Origin: Candolleomyces eurysporus | Lineage: Eukaryota > Basidiomycota > Agaricomycetes > Agaricales > Psathyrellaceae | DNA length: 31,990 nucleotides | Direction of reading: 5' to 3' | Assembly: GCA_027579435.1 (NCBI GenBank) | Contig: JANBPK010001124.1 | Span: 1-31,990 of the forward strand | Position numbers and translations under genes: made by a program | Notes under the pieces: model-generated | The model's database searches: none | Told to the model about the DNA's origin: nothing | The model's input: the letters and a program-made list of their open reading frames with translations, nothing else | Part shown: positions 1 through 10,211 of the stretch, piece after piece | Layout: each line of letters opens with the position of its first letter | Numbering within the stretch: the stretch's first letter is position 1

Positions 1-166
1 AGCCCGGGGACCCGATTTTTGAGCCTTGGCCCTGGAGACTCCTCGTTCCCGCATCCTTACGGTGAGTTGCGTGCTCCTCGTGGACTCAGAGCGGTGCTCG
101 CTAACTCGGACTGGTGTTGTAGGTCGCAGATCATTGACAGCCTCTCCCATCGCAGTTGCCGCGTAA
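1..166 (+). CDS. Possible 3' end of an unidentified gene (two exon pieces)
   Basis: The window may open inside a gene. A well-formed intron can be placed at 62-122: donor GTGAGT, a GCTAAC branch-like site near 98-104, and acceptor TAG. Joining 1-61 to 123-166 gives an open frame that ends in TAA at 164-166, with a tail reading PYGRRSLTASPIAVAA. No domain is visible in so short a piece and I do not recognise it. The call rests on intron quality alone. The straight-through frame across the intron is also open, so this may not be a gene. Confidence 0.25.
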
Positions 167-1034
167 TCGCGACAGAATTCTTCCACCCGGTGAGCCCATC
201 TGCAGAAGCTGCTTGTCATCGCGGGTCTTGCGCATTTATTGTTATCTAGACTGGGGCCAGCCCCCGAAGGTCCTAGTCCTCAATCAGCCGAGGGAGCCGG
301 AGCAATCCTGACGCATTCGGACTCATTGGTCCTAGCGCATTGTGACGTCGTGAGGGACGACGACTCGAGCTATGGCTACGGGAGTTAGACTGGCCATCAG
401 CCAATGGTTACAACGTGCGTGGTGTCTTCTCATCCCGCTTTGTTGCATTGCCTCACTTCTTCTCCGACCAGCACCTGGCCACCGGTCTGGAAGTCTGGTA
501 TGTCTGTGGCATGGCATTGTGTTTATATGGACTGATTGGCCCGCAGGCCCGGCCTTATCGAGTGGCCAGTGGGATAGGCCCAGGATGCCACTTTCGGTGT
601 GCGTGCTCCACGCGAGTGGTGATCGCGCCGAAAGGGATGGCACCAGTGCTTCGCGCTGTGATCACAGCCTTTTAGCTTTTTCGGTGCGTCGATGCAGTGG
701 GCGCCAACGGAAGAGACACTGAGGATGCCGTAGCGTACTGAGCTGAGTGAGAGGACGCCGTAAGAGACCTGAGAGCGCACCGAGAAAAACGCATGACCTG
801 GGGATCGAACTGAGGGCCCGCCGAGAGTGCCGTGTCTGCATTGTTTACGTACCAAACAGCACCGTTTTTGATCTTGCCCGTGTTGTTTTTCGCCGGGCCG
901 AACACTTTTCGGCCAAAATCCGAACGCATTGACCAGCGCGGACGACGATTCCAACGTTGACGACGAATTCCCTCGCCCCTCACTAATTTATTGGCCTATT
1001 CTCTCTCTGCTTGTCGTCTCTGCATCTCCATGAC
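167..1034. other. Unassigned region upstream of epl1
   Basis: Short open frames exist on both strands but none shows a recognisable domain. A TATAAA-like word on the minus strand near 523-530 and an open minus-strand stretch at about 780-934 are the only signals, and neither is convincing. The last 100 bases before 1035 are pyrimidine-rich and probably hold the epl1 transcription start and 5' leader. Confidence 0.4.
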
Positions 1035-4000
1035 ATGCCCCGCACGCACATTCCGGGCGCCTCGACCCTCAGAAATCGCAACCGGATTACAAACAAAACA
1101 CGCCTCAAGATCGTCCGTGGCAATGTCGAGGGCGAAGACCTCCTTATCCCGGACGAGGACGAGGAGAAACATCGCCTCACAAATCTCGTCGCCGGCGTCG
1201 ACGCTGAGGACGCCAATGTGAGTCCCCTCCCCTGCCCAATGGGCTGCCACGTCACACATCGATAGTGGCAGTGCCTTCCGTGGAATGGCTTACTCATCAT
1301 GACTCGATTCCTTTTTCCCACGCACTGCAGGAACACCATCTGCAAGAAGTCTTGTCGGCGGCTCACCGGGCCACCAAGAAGGCTGAGGAGAAGGCTGCCG
1401 CTGCCTTTATCCCGACGCCGGACTCGACGGGCCAGGTCGACAACTGGGAGGAGCTCTATCCTGCCGGCGTGTGGAAGGATCCTGCCACCTTCAACTGCAC
1501 GTCCACCACCGTCGAGGAGTCTGTGCGCGATGGGCTCGCCAATGGCTTCTCGTACTTTATGGACGAGCGCGACAAGGAGTGGCTCGATCGGAACAACGAG
1601 GAGGCGCGAGGCGAGGGGACGAGTGCCCAGGGCGCCATCTCTGCTGCCTCGGGGACGCGCACTTCTGCTCGCAGTGCCAAGGCGAAGGGCAAGGAGCCTG
1701 ATCTCAACCAGCCGGTCGTGATTTCGGAAGACGAGTTTGAGCTGGTGATGGGTCTTTTTGAGAAGGTGACCCATGAGAAGACTGAGTTCCTGCACCATGT
1801 ATGTCCGGTGTTTGATTCGATGAGGGTCGTTTTGCTAAATAATTTATGCAGAGCCTAGAAACTGGGATGCCGTTCCCCGCCTTTTCCGAATATCAAGACG
1901 TTTTCTCATCACCACTTGCCCCCGCGACGTTTGCGACCTTTTCTGTGCCGACATGGATACCTCAACCCCAACAATTTTTGCGCATCGCACGGACGGTGTA
2001 TCCTTATTGGAAGGAACGCCGTATCGAGCGCGCAGGACACCGAATAATACCGACTCTAAACGTACGTTTGCTCCTCTCCTCTNNATCTCNNCCTCTCACT
2101 GATCGCTGTTACAGTTCGACGAATCCGACACTCTCAACGAATCCTACATCTGTTTCCGACGACGCGAGATCAAAGCCGTTCGCAAGACCCGACAAGCACA
2201 GGTAACATCCTCGGACAAGCTTGCACGACTGCAAGCCGAGTTTGCGTACCCACTGGAGCTGGCGAAGCATGTTCTGCAGCGGGAAACCATCAAGAAAGAG
2301 CAAGCGCAGCAGGCCCAGCAGGTCTGGGAACGACGGATGGCCTTGGCCGATCTCAAGCGAAAGTTCCCAGCGTTTGCGGACAAGACGGACGAAGACCTGT
2401 TGGTGGACAAGGAGAGGCCTGTCAAGAAACCAGAGCCATCGTGCGTATTGCTTTCTTGCTGTGTGTTTGGTTTCTGACATGCCTGTAGACGTTTGCCGGT
2501 CAGGATTCCGCCGAACAGCGCCCTGCTGCAGCCGTTGCGTCCAGATCCTGTTATCAAGCCTCGCGAACGGATCGCTCAGGTCAAGGACAAGACGGATGGG
2601 TATCTCGCTCGGAGGAAGGAAGAGGACAAGATTTGGGAAGACGTTGTCGACGTGAGTGTCTGCTGTTCGGCGTGTATCCTGATGTACGGAGAACTGATGC
2701 TTTTCGTAGAATCCGTACCAAACTCCCTATACGCCCTTTGCATCCCGTCTCTTCAAATTCATTCCCCCACCCTCTGCACCCTCATGGCCCACTGATGGGT
2801 CCGACAAGACGGCTGAGAGCGACGACGAGCGGCCCTCTTCCAGTCGAGCTATCCGTCTGCGGTACTCTCGTAACGGCCGCCTCTTCGTCGACCGCCGAGA
2901 TTTTGGTCGTCGGCAGCCAATACGCAAGCTTCCGAGGTCGTCCTTGTTCGGTGACGACGAGGACAACAAGATGGATGTTGACGAAGAAGATCCAGAGGAA
3001 GTGGAACGTATGAAGCGACAGGAAGAACGATGGCGTTTCGACCTGGACGATGCCCCACCCTCACCCACCGCCGATGAATCACTCAGGACCCTTGTAGACG
3101 AGTACGATCCCAAGTACGTTCTCTTTACTCGTTTCGTCAGGTTGTTCAGCTTCTCATTGTTTTTTCTTTAGGTACCTGCGGCATTCCATGATGGCTTTGA
3201 CCGATATGGACCACCAAATGCTCACGACAGATCAAACTCTGTACCTCCCAACAGCAGAAGGACGGCAGTTGACTGTTGTACCATGGCGTATCGGTTATGG
3301 CCAGCCTATGGTTCGCAATCCCCATTTCCGACAACCACCTGGGATGCTCGCTACACCACCCGGCGGCGCCCCTGCCAATGGAGCTGCGGGCCAAGGTACC
3401 GTCCCTGTTGGAACCCCCGTCGCTCTGCAGCACCTCAAGAAGATGCCTCCCCCTACCGCGATACCGCAAATGCGCATCTCATCGAATGGTGGGATGCGGC
3501 CTCCTGGTGTTCCTGCATCGGCGCTTCCGAACGGTGCTGCTCCGCAACAGTCTCCTCCTCAACCCCTTTCCCTCCCCGCTGCGCAACATGCCCCTGTGAA
3601 NGGTGTGAATGGAACTGGACGTGCTGCGATCGCCATGCCTCATGTCGAGATGGTGAAACCTGTCGTAGAGGCACCCGCTGCCAATGGGACTCCTCCTGTT
3701 CCCAGCCCTGCGTCTACCGAAACCACGACGACGACGCCAGTGAATCAAGAAGCCGTTGTCGCCGCTGTTCCCAATGGTGTTCCCCGCTCGACCCAAGTCG
3801 CAAAACCAAGTTCCTATGGCCATCGCCAACGGGTTCCCTGTCAATCCCGCCACCGCTGCCGCTGCCGCTTTTGTTACCGGCAATTACCAGCTACCAAACG
3901 GTCAGGGTATAGCGCATAATATGTCGCCGCAGAAGATGCAGGATCTCAAGTCGTTCATTACAAGTATGGGACCTCAACAGCTGGCCGCGTTTCAGGCGGC

Positions 4001-4463
4001 TCAGGCCCAGACGAACAGGGCAGCTTTTGCGCAGACGTATATGAATGTCAGCCATGCGAACGGGAACGGACAGAGTCTTCAGATCCCCGCAGGTGTGAAC
4101 ATGAAGCTCCCTAATGCGGTGCGGCAACTTCAGTGGCCGGTTGGGACTGGGATGCAGCGACCACCGTCTGCGATGAACGGTGTCGATGGGGTTGGGGTTA
4201 ATGGCATGAATGGAGTGGCTTCGCCGAGTCCACAGCATATGATTCCTGTGCGGTCTCCTTCGACGAATGGGATCCGACCTGGGATGAGGGTAGCGTCGAA
4301 CGGACTGCAGATGTCGCCTCTTCTTCAACATTCGCCTTCACCCATGCCTAATATTTCGCAGTCGCAGTCTCCGCCGAGACATCCGCTTACACCTACGGTG
4401 CCCATGGCGTCGCCGCCGATTCAGCATCAGCCTCCGGTTGGTAGCACGCAGAATGGGTACTGA
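1035..4463 (+). CDS. epl1: Epl1, enhancer of polycomb-like subunit of the NuA4 histone acetyltransferase
   Basis: Seven exons fit: 1035-1217, 1331-1798, 1852-2061, 2115-2440, 2489-2651, 2710-3113 and 3172-4463, giving about 1014 residues. The ATG at 1035 is preferred because MPRTHIPGASTLRNRNR is typical of fungal Epl1 starts. Family hallmarks are FIPTPD at about residue 87 and CFRRREIKAVRKTR at about 300-313, both in the EPcA region. The C-terminal third, rich in Pro, Asn, Gln and Ala, is low complexity. By family knowledge Epl1 scaffolds the Esa1-Yng2-Eaf6 catalytic module of NuA4 and acts in chromatin. One frame change near 3800-3815 (AAAACCAAG) needs one base removed to continue; no intron of suitable length is obvious, so a draft error is likely. 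N bases lie in the third intron (2083-2091) and at 3601 (in frame). Confidence 0.93.
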
Positions 4464-5651
4464 TTTGGACGATATCATCGATTCTTTTCTTCCTACTCTT
4501 TTTTTGNCGCGTTCTGCGCTTTGTCTATCTCCGCCACTAGTGACTAGTCGTACTACCTATTATCTCTGATCAACCCAACTCTTCTTTTTCTCGTGTTTCC
4601 TGTTTTCTCTCTTTTTATTCTTTTTGACATCTGTAGTAGTTTTACGTTTCGAGTCTTCTTTTCCTCCTCCCTCTATATTCTTCTCTCTTTTTTTTGTATG
4701 CTCTTGTATCAAATATAGTTAGTCTTTTTTTTTTCGCCTGTTCGAATTATATTGGTGTTTTTTTCTTCTGAACGTCTTTGAGTCCTCTGCGCGTCCGTCC
4801 GTCGGGGTTTACTCCCCGTCTGTGCCAGATTCTTTCCTTCGACTTTAGCATGCGATATCTGGCTACGTACGATTGNTTTTTTTTTGAGCTGGTTAGAGTC
4901 TGTGTTTGTGATCTATCTTTTGTTTAACGTGTTCGCCTCTTTCGTCTCCTTCCTTCCTTCCTAGGACCTCCCATGGTCTGGTCCGTCCCGTTTATGACAT
5001 ATGCACCCCATACCCGTCCTTCCCTGGAGTTTATGCGTCCGATCGTCTCGGTAAAAGTTGATTAATAGTAGTTGATATCGTCTTTGTCATGTTTTACTCA
5101 TAGAGTCTCTTTGTCCCTCTCCGTTTTTTTCCTCTTTTTTCTGTTTCGATGATGAGTAGTAGTATAGTATACTAGTATGGCAATATCCTGATGCAATGGT
5201 TATACCCTTTCCTTTGGTTTCAACGTTTAGTCTCTCTTTTTTTCTGGAGAACAGATTTGGTGAGTGTTTAGTCTCCCGTAGCCAGACTGGCGTCGACGAT
5301 TCCTGCGTGTCGTTGCGATTGGTGAGAAGGCATTCGCCGGTATTACTAGAAATTCGGGGTTTGAGCAGTTGGATTCTGGCTCGAGGTATTGCTGGTTTGG
5401 TATGGTTACGTTTGCCGCAAGGCTGAGGAAGTTTCCTAGCTAAAGGGTCGACTTCTTCTTCACCACCGACGACCAGCGCTACCTCGTCTCTCATACATCT
5501 CATGATTCAAATCGTTACCACCCTCCTCCGATTTTGAGGCTTACGTACGGTGGAGCCCAAGGAACACTGATCGCTGCAGCGATCACTAGTTCACTTATTC
5601 CAGTTGCATAGTCAACGCTAACCTTAGGAGGCCTTTCTCTCTTGCCACGCC
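4464..5651. other. epl1 3' flank and intergenic spacer
   Basis: The stretch is strongly pyrimidine-rich on the plus strand, with many T runs, a short CTTC repeat near 4948-4963 and single N bases at about 4507 and 4876. It probably holds the epl1 3' untranslated region, then the leader of the next gene. An open frame on the minus strand at 5087-5503 lacks any recognisable domain and looks like chance. I see no RNA gene. Confidence 0.5.
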
Positions 5652-6639
5652 ATGGAGCCTCAGGCTGTGGACTTGGCTTTTCACAGTTTTTCATTTTATG
5701 CCCAGCAATTGCCTCAAGATGTTGGCCGCAGGATATTCGAGATGGCTGCGGAGGCTGGGGACGGCCCAGCCTGTGCTCTTGTGTCAAAGCAAACACGGGC
5801 GTGGTGGGCGGCTCTCGTTGCTATACTCCAGTATAGGCTACTCAAATACCCTCCGCTCATGTATTAGGGTAGAATCAATCATTTACAGCAGGATCATCCT
5901 TTCCAACGCAAAGACCTTGGGGCTGCTTCACCGCACGGTTCTCGATACAACTTCCAGCAAAACTGCGGAGCACCTCGCCTCCCGCGTCAAGACTTTGATC
6001 TTCAACTTTCATGGGTCTATAGGGTGTGGAGAGCAATCGACTTTCACTCTGCTGAAGTACTGCCAGGGTGTTGAAGTTCTCGCGTTGTGGGGTGACAGTT
6101 CGCACCTGAAAGCGTGTGTCGGCCTCGCACCGAAACGGCTCTCTATCGACTTGCAGCACGTTCCAGAGGACCGGTTCTTCGCCCATCCGATTTTCAAACA
6201 CCTCACGCACCTGGAGCTCGTCAGGGTGTACCATGAGTGTTGGCTCTCGTCGAAATGGGAGACTTTATCCCATTTGAAGCGGCTTACGCATATTTCCATG
6301 CATGTGGATTTTTACCAGCAGGGTCAGTTGGTGAAGCTCGTGAAGCAGGCCGCGGCCAGTTGCCGTTACGCCCTACGCGTTATTATCGTCTGGATTCACC
6401 ATTCGTTTCCCCAGTGGGAGGAATTATCGGATATCATGGTGATACACAGCGGGGACGTGGATTTGCGAGCTGTCGTTGCATATAGGGGGCCTGTCAAAGA
6501 AAGCGAACGGTTCGTGGAGTATGGGATGATTACGCGAGACGATAATCATAGGGTTTGTGAATGGAGTGGACAGTCGATGGGGAGAGATTTTTGGACGGAG
6601 GCTGAAGAACAAATTGAGGAACGGAGGCGCAGCTGGTGA
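5652..6639 (+). CDS. Family A F-box-like protein, copy A1 (intact)
   Basis: Two exons, 5652-5803 and 5868-6639, give 307 residues. The splice joins TG and G to make the Trp of the AWVESIIYSR segment, exactly as in the other A copies. The N-terminus has an F-box-like stretch, LPQDVGRRIFEMAAE, followed by ALVSKQTRAW (residues about 20-51). The body has the family landmarks HPIFKHLTHLEL and LSHLKRLTHIS, suggestive of irregular leucine-rich repeats, and ends with FWTEAEEQIEERRRSW. This motif set matches a large uncharacterised family that is amplified in mushroom genomes. A substrate-receptor role in an SCF ubiquitin ligase is an inference from the F-box-like start. It lies convergent to B1, 205 bases away. 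Unlike A4 and A5 it stops right after the RRRSW tail, with no third exon. Confidence 0.75.
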
Positions 6640-6844
6640 CCGTCGTGGAATTCTAAGGTATGAGATTGGTTTATATGAAAGATGGAAAAAGTCTGATCTC
6701 ATTTATTTCTCTTATCAACTCACGAATATAGTGGAAGACACGTTCGTTCCCGAGAGAACTGTCTTTCGGTTCTCGATGCACACCTAGTTTGAATTGGAGC
6801 TCGGTAACATATGTATACATTGGCGCTATTGTATCCCATCTTAT

Positions 6845-8533
6845 TCAACATACCCAGCCATAATCAAGGTTACGACAGACGGTCCTAAATTTGTCCAATC
6901 GTTCTTGCGCTAGGGGCATCCCTCGATCAAGGGAAACAGCCCCGAAAGACCATAACCAAAGTTTACTTAGACCTGGGAGAATCCTGCAAAATGCTATCAC
7001 CTCTTTATCCATGGCCCCTTGCTGTATCTCGTCTACCGTTACAGGTAGATGTAACTCGAGGCAGAATCCGTACCAAGGACCAGAATTGGAAGAATAAAAG
7101 CGTTGCTGAGCTTGCGATACATTACCCTCTCCGCCATCGAGTTGATTTTGATGGCCCAATATGCCCTCCAACTCCTTGGCTCTATGAAAAAAGCGGTCGA
7201 AGCGCAACTTGACACGAATATTGGAGTTTTGGACTTCTGTACCTGAAATCGTCTCCAAAATTGCGTTGTGAAATCGCTCAACGTCCTTGATGAACGCTGT
7301 GACTGCCGACCGGGTGGATGAGGTCCACATGTACCTCATGACTAAATTGCTCGCGTTGATGCCTGCTCCAATGCCACGGCACGAAGCTAGGTAGGAACAT
7401 AGAATAGGTGAAGATGAAGCGAGTGTGCGAAGGTGTGGAAGGCGTGCGAGGGCTTGCAAGCTTTGAGCATCGAGATCGGTGCCTGCAAACGAACGATCCG
7501 GCTCCATCCTTAGGTCCCTCAATTCCTTGAACCGGCCTAACCAGGACACAACATCCTTCAAGAGACACAGCTTTACACCATCGAGATGTACGGTGGTGAC
7601 ATCGGGAACGGCCTCCGCTAAACGATCGAGGATGAGCTTGGACTCGAGCGGATCGTTCGGGAGGTCTTTAAAGCAAAGGGTCAGGAAGGTGACGGGAGAA
7701 GCTTTGAGGAGGGTGAAAGTCCATTCCGAGAAAGGCGGTCGGAAGAGGCTGGTGGAGTATGCGCAAAATGCTGCGAGTTTGGTGACTTGACAGAGCTTCG
7801 GGGACGGTGTGAGGGATATCCAGGGAGCCGAGATGGAAAACCGACTCGATTTCCGACAGTAGTTGCTTTCTTCTGAGTACGGGGGCGATGCGTCCGAGGC
7901 CGCTCTGGTGTGCCGAGAGGCAAGGTAGCCTCTGGCACTTCCCCAGATGGATGACCTCTCAGCTGCTGACGCTCTGGCTGTTTCTGCGGCTGTGATAGCG
8001 GGGGTTTTCTTCAACTTGTACTTCGATGTGAAGGCGTTACAACCACCGAGTTGCAACTGGGTACAACCTTTGGCGATGGTAGTGTCCAAGAAGGCTTCCA
8101 CACATCTGCATGTATTGGCCAGCATTTTGTCGCTGATGGGCTGTTCCGCGTAGGCTTCTGATGGCCAATGCACATAAACCGTGTGGAGCGATGTCATTCT
8201 ATCAACGAGCCTTTGCATTTTGTGGAAGGACCTGAGCGCTGAATGCAGCGAGGCCACGCCTTTCAGGTTAAAGATGACATATCTCAGGCTCTTGATATGA
8301 ACCGACAGGAGGAGTGCCGAAAGGCTATCCAAGTCGTTCGGATTATCTGCCAACTGAAGGGTGGCGGATTGTTGTGCGTTCCAGATTTCATGTTGATCCA
8401 AGACTGACTGTACGGCGATACGATTGAACGACCGGGAAACCTGTGCACAATTTCGGAGATTGGGGGGAGGTAAGAAGCCTAAGATATGCATTGCTAGTTC
8501 GTCTGTGCCCCAAAGGTCTTGTGGAATCGACAT
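6845..8533 (-). CDS. Family B F-box protein, copy B1 (intact, single exon)
   Basis: One uninterrupted frame of 562 residues starts MSIPQDLW and ends LDYGWVC. Residues about 11-52 fit an F-box: LAMHILGFLPPPNLRNCAQV then SRSFNRIAVQSVL. The rest has no named domain that I recognise, but it is conserved along its length with B2, B3 and B4, including YVHWPS at about 120, FRPPFSEWTFTLLKASP and MWTSSTRSA. By family knowledge an F-box binds Skp1 in an SCF ubiquitin ligase; the target is unknown. It is convergent with A1 and divergent from A2. By eye B2 is its closest relative in the window. Confidence 0.85.
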   Translation of the reverse strand: MSIPQDLWGTDELAMHILGFLPPPNLRNCAQVSRSFNRIAVQSVLDQHEIWNAQQSATLQLADNPNDLDSLSALLLSVHIKSLRYVIFNLKGVASLHSALRSFHKMQRLVDRMTSLHTVYVHWPSEAYAEQPISDKMLANTCRCVEAFLDTTIAKGCTQLQLGGCNAFTSKYKLKKTPAITAAETARASAAERSSIWGSARGYLASRHTRAASDASPPYSEESNYCRKSSRFSISAPWISLTPSPKLCQVTKLAAFCAYSTSLFRPPFSEWTFTLLKASPVTFLTLCFKDLPNDPLESKLILDRLAEAVPDVTTVHLDGVKLCLLKDVVSWLGRFKELRDLRMEPDRSFAGTDLDAQSLQALARLPHLRTLASSSPILCSYLASCRGIGAGINASNLVMRYMWTSSTRSAVTAFIKDVERFHNAILETISGTEVQNSNIRVKLRFDRFFHRAKELEGILGHQNQLDGGEGNVSQAQQRFYSSNSGPWYGFCLELHLPVTVDEIQQGAMDKEVIAFCRILPGLSKLWLWSFGAVSLDRGMPLAQERLDKFRTVCRNLDYGWVC

Positions 8534-8961
8534 CGCTGTGGATCGAACGTTTGGTTAATCGACTTGGATGGTACGACAATGAGCAGACTCACTCGAGATT
8601 GCGATCGCTGTTGGTGTGAGAGACCATTGCGAACATGTGGTACTGTAACCGTAGATGACCTGATTAGTTCTGTGACACTGCAACGTCACGGTGAGCTATT
8701 TTTACAATCGTTCGTATGTCGGTTGCGTTTTTCAACGAGAGGAGCTGTGACAGCCTTGACAGCTGTCATACCGCCAAATTGGTTGATGACATTACTAACT
8801 ATTGCATATGTCATATCATTCTGCTCGAGAAAAAAAACGCAACTGACAAAAGATATGCAGACGACTGTTAAAAGGTTTGGCGCTCCATCATAACGAGCGC
8901 TCACTGAGCTCGCACCGCCACTCAACGCTCCAATGTCAGCAGATCAACATGTCCACGCCTT
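8534..8961. promoter_or_regulatory. Divergent B1/A2 promoter region
   Basis: This spacer separates the divergent B1 and A2 starts. It shares words with the spacers upstream of B2, B3 and B4: TCTGTGACACTGCAA at 8669-8683 and ACTCACTCGAG followed by GATCGCTGTTG near 8587-8616. A TTATGTGGCG word at about 8960-8969 recurs upstream of A5. No clear TATA box was seen. That these words control transcription is inferred from their conservation and position only. Confidence 0.45.
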
Positions 8962-10003
8962 ATGTGGCGTTCAACAAGCCAAGTCTTGCGATCCATCATA
9001 TCTGCTTCAACCCCCATCGTGCGTTCTTCCACCTTTTGGTTTTCTGAACTACCCGAGGACATCGGTCGAGTCGTTTGCGAATTCGTCGTAGATGCTGACC
9101 AGAGCCCGTTTACGCACTGGTATTTAAGAAGGTATAGACACGGGAAGTTCAGCTTCTTTCACTTTCTCATACTAGAGGAGTTAGCTGGAAAACAAACAGC
9201 GGAGAACCCATCAGTTATCGCAGGATTCTACTGGTGCATCAAGTGAAGAAGGCGTCATTCGCTCGTAACGATCCAGGTTCGAGCAAATCGCAGGAGTTCT
9301 TCGCCACTCATGTCAAAGTCGTCGTTCTCATGGAATCCAGCCCAGAGAATTTAGAATACGGCATCATGGCATCTTTCGTCAAGACCTGTTGTGGGCTGAA
9401 AAGGCTCAAGGTATGGTGTTGGACCCTAATGCTGAGAGAAGACATGCAGGAACCCGTTACATTGCCTTGTATGACACCTATTCGTCTCTCTAATTGGGCG
9501 CATGTTCCCGCCGAAAGGCGAATATTACTTCCGTCACCCTATATTCCGAAATGTAACTCATTTGGACGCTGTCTGGGAGGAAAAGGACGATTGGAGTTAG
9601 GATACTGTGTCGCGGCTTGAGCACCTCGACTCACCCAACTTTGTTCAGACCGTCATTCCAGCCCGTCCGGCCTGTTTGCGTGTCCTCATCCTATGGGCTG
9701 GGTCAATTCCCTATTTCTACGCAAAAGATCTCGTATATTGGTTCTCCAAGACTGTTCGAGGACATCAAAGCCATCTGTCGAGGCGACGTTGACCCTCGGG
9801 TTACACTTGACGGAACATCCCGTGATGCCCAATTCCCCCAATGTCTTCAACAATTGTGCGGGAGTAGTATCAACCGACGACTGCCGGCTTCAAGCTGAAG
9901 AAAGGATCGAAGAACGCCGCGGGAAGTTGACACCAAGTGAGTTTGTGCTTCTCTTTCCCATAGAGAAATGGTCGACCTCATCTCGCATTTCCCTTTAGCT
10001 TGA
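8962..10003 (+). pseudogene. Family A pseudogene, copy A2
   Basis: The segment aligns along its length with A4 but is broken many times. The A4 start codon in CATCATGG reads CATCATAT here; the nearest upstream ATG at 8962 would add an unrelated leader. After FWFSELPEDIGRVVCEF the frame shifts, the donor after the conserved Trp is lost (GGGAAG for GGTAAG), and a stop appears. Further frame changes occur in exon 2, and about 45 bases covering the LTHLSLDIHL block are missing near 9620-9640. The tail ERIEERRGKL and the short final exon signal TTTAG then CTTGA are still visible. The lesions are spread out and have no N nearby, so true decay is more likely than error. Confidence 0.8.
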
Positions 10004-10133
10004 GGATTTCCATACGAAGGGCATTCCGCAGTCACTGGGAGTCATTAATGTGGGAAGCACTCAATACATATGGGAAGGGCTCAACCGGGTTTCACTGACT
10101 CTGTCGCCCGGATGCAATTATGTAGGGATGACA

Positions 10134-10140
10134 TATAAAT
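10134..10140 (+). promoter_or_regulatory. Probable TATA box of gene C
   Basis: TATAAAT lies 72 bases upstream of the ATG at 10212, followed by a pyrimidine-rich leader. Position and sequence fit a fungal core promoter. Confidence 0.5.
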
Positions 10141-10211
10141 GTGCACCTGGTCCGTGACGTTACTCAACACACCCGACTTCTTCCCACTTCTACCCACCGC
10201 TCTCTGCAGAA

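Noticed and set aside
785..850. tRNA-like TTCGATC word on the minus strand followed by a T run
   Set aside because: The T-stem does not pair, no A-box lies at the right distance, and no acceptor stem can be folded.
672..983. Open minus-strand frame as a possible gene
   Set aside because: It has no recognisable domain, ends in Ser-rich low-complexity sequence, and would need exons that cannot be found in 1-670.
4940..4965. CTTC short tandem repeat
   Set aside because: Only about four units inside a pyrimidine-rich tract; not notable.
5087..5503. Open minus-strand frame of 138 residues in the epl1 3' flank
   Set aside because: Its composition follows the pyrimidine-rich plus strand; no domain, no promoter signal, no paralogue in the window.
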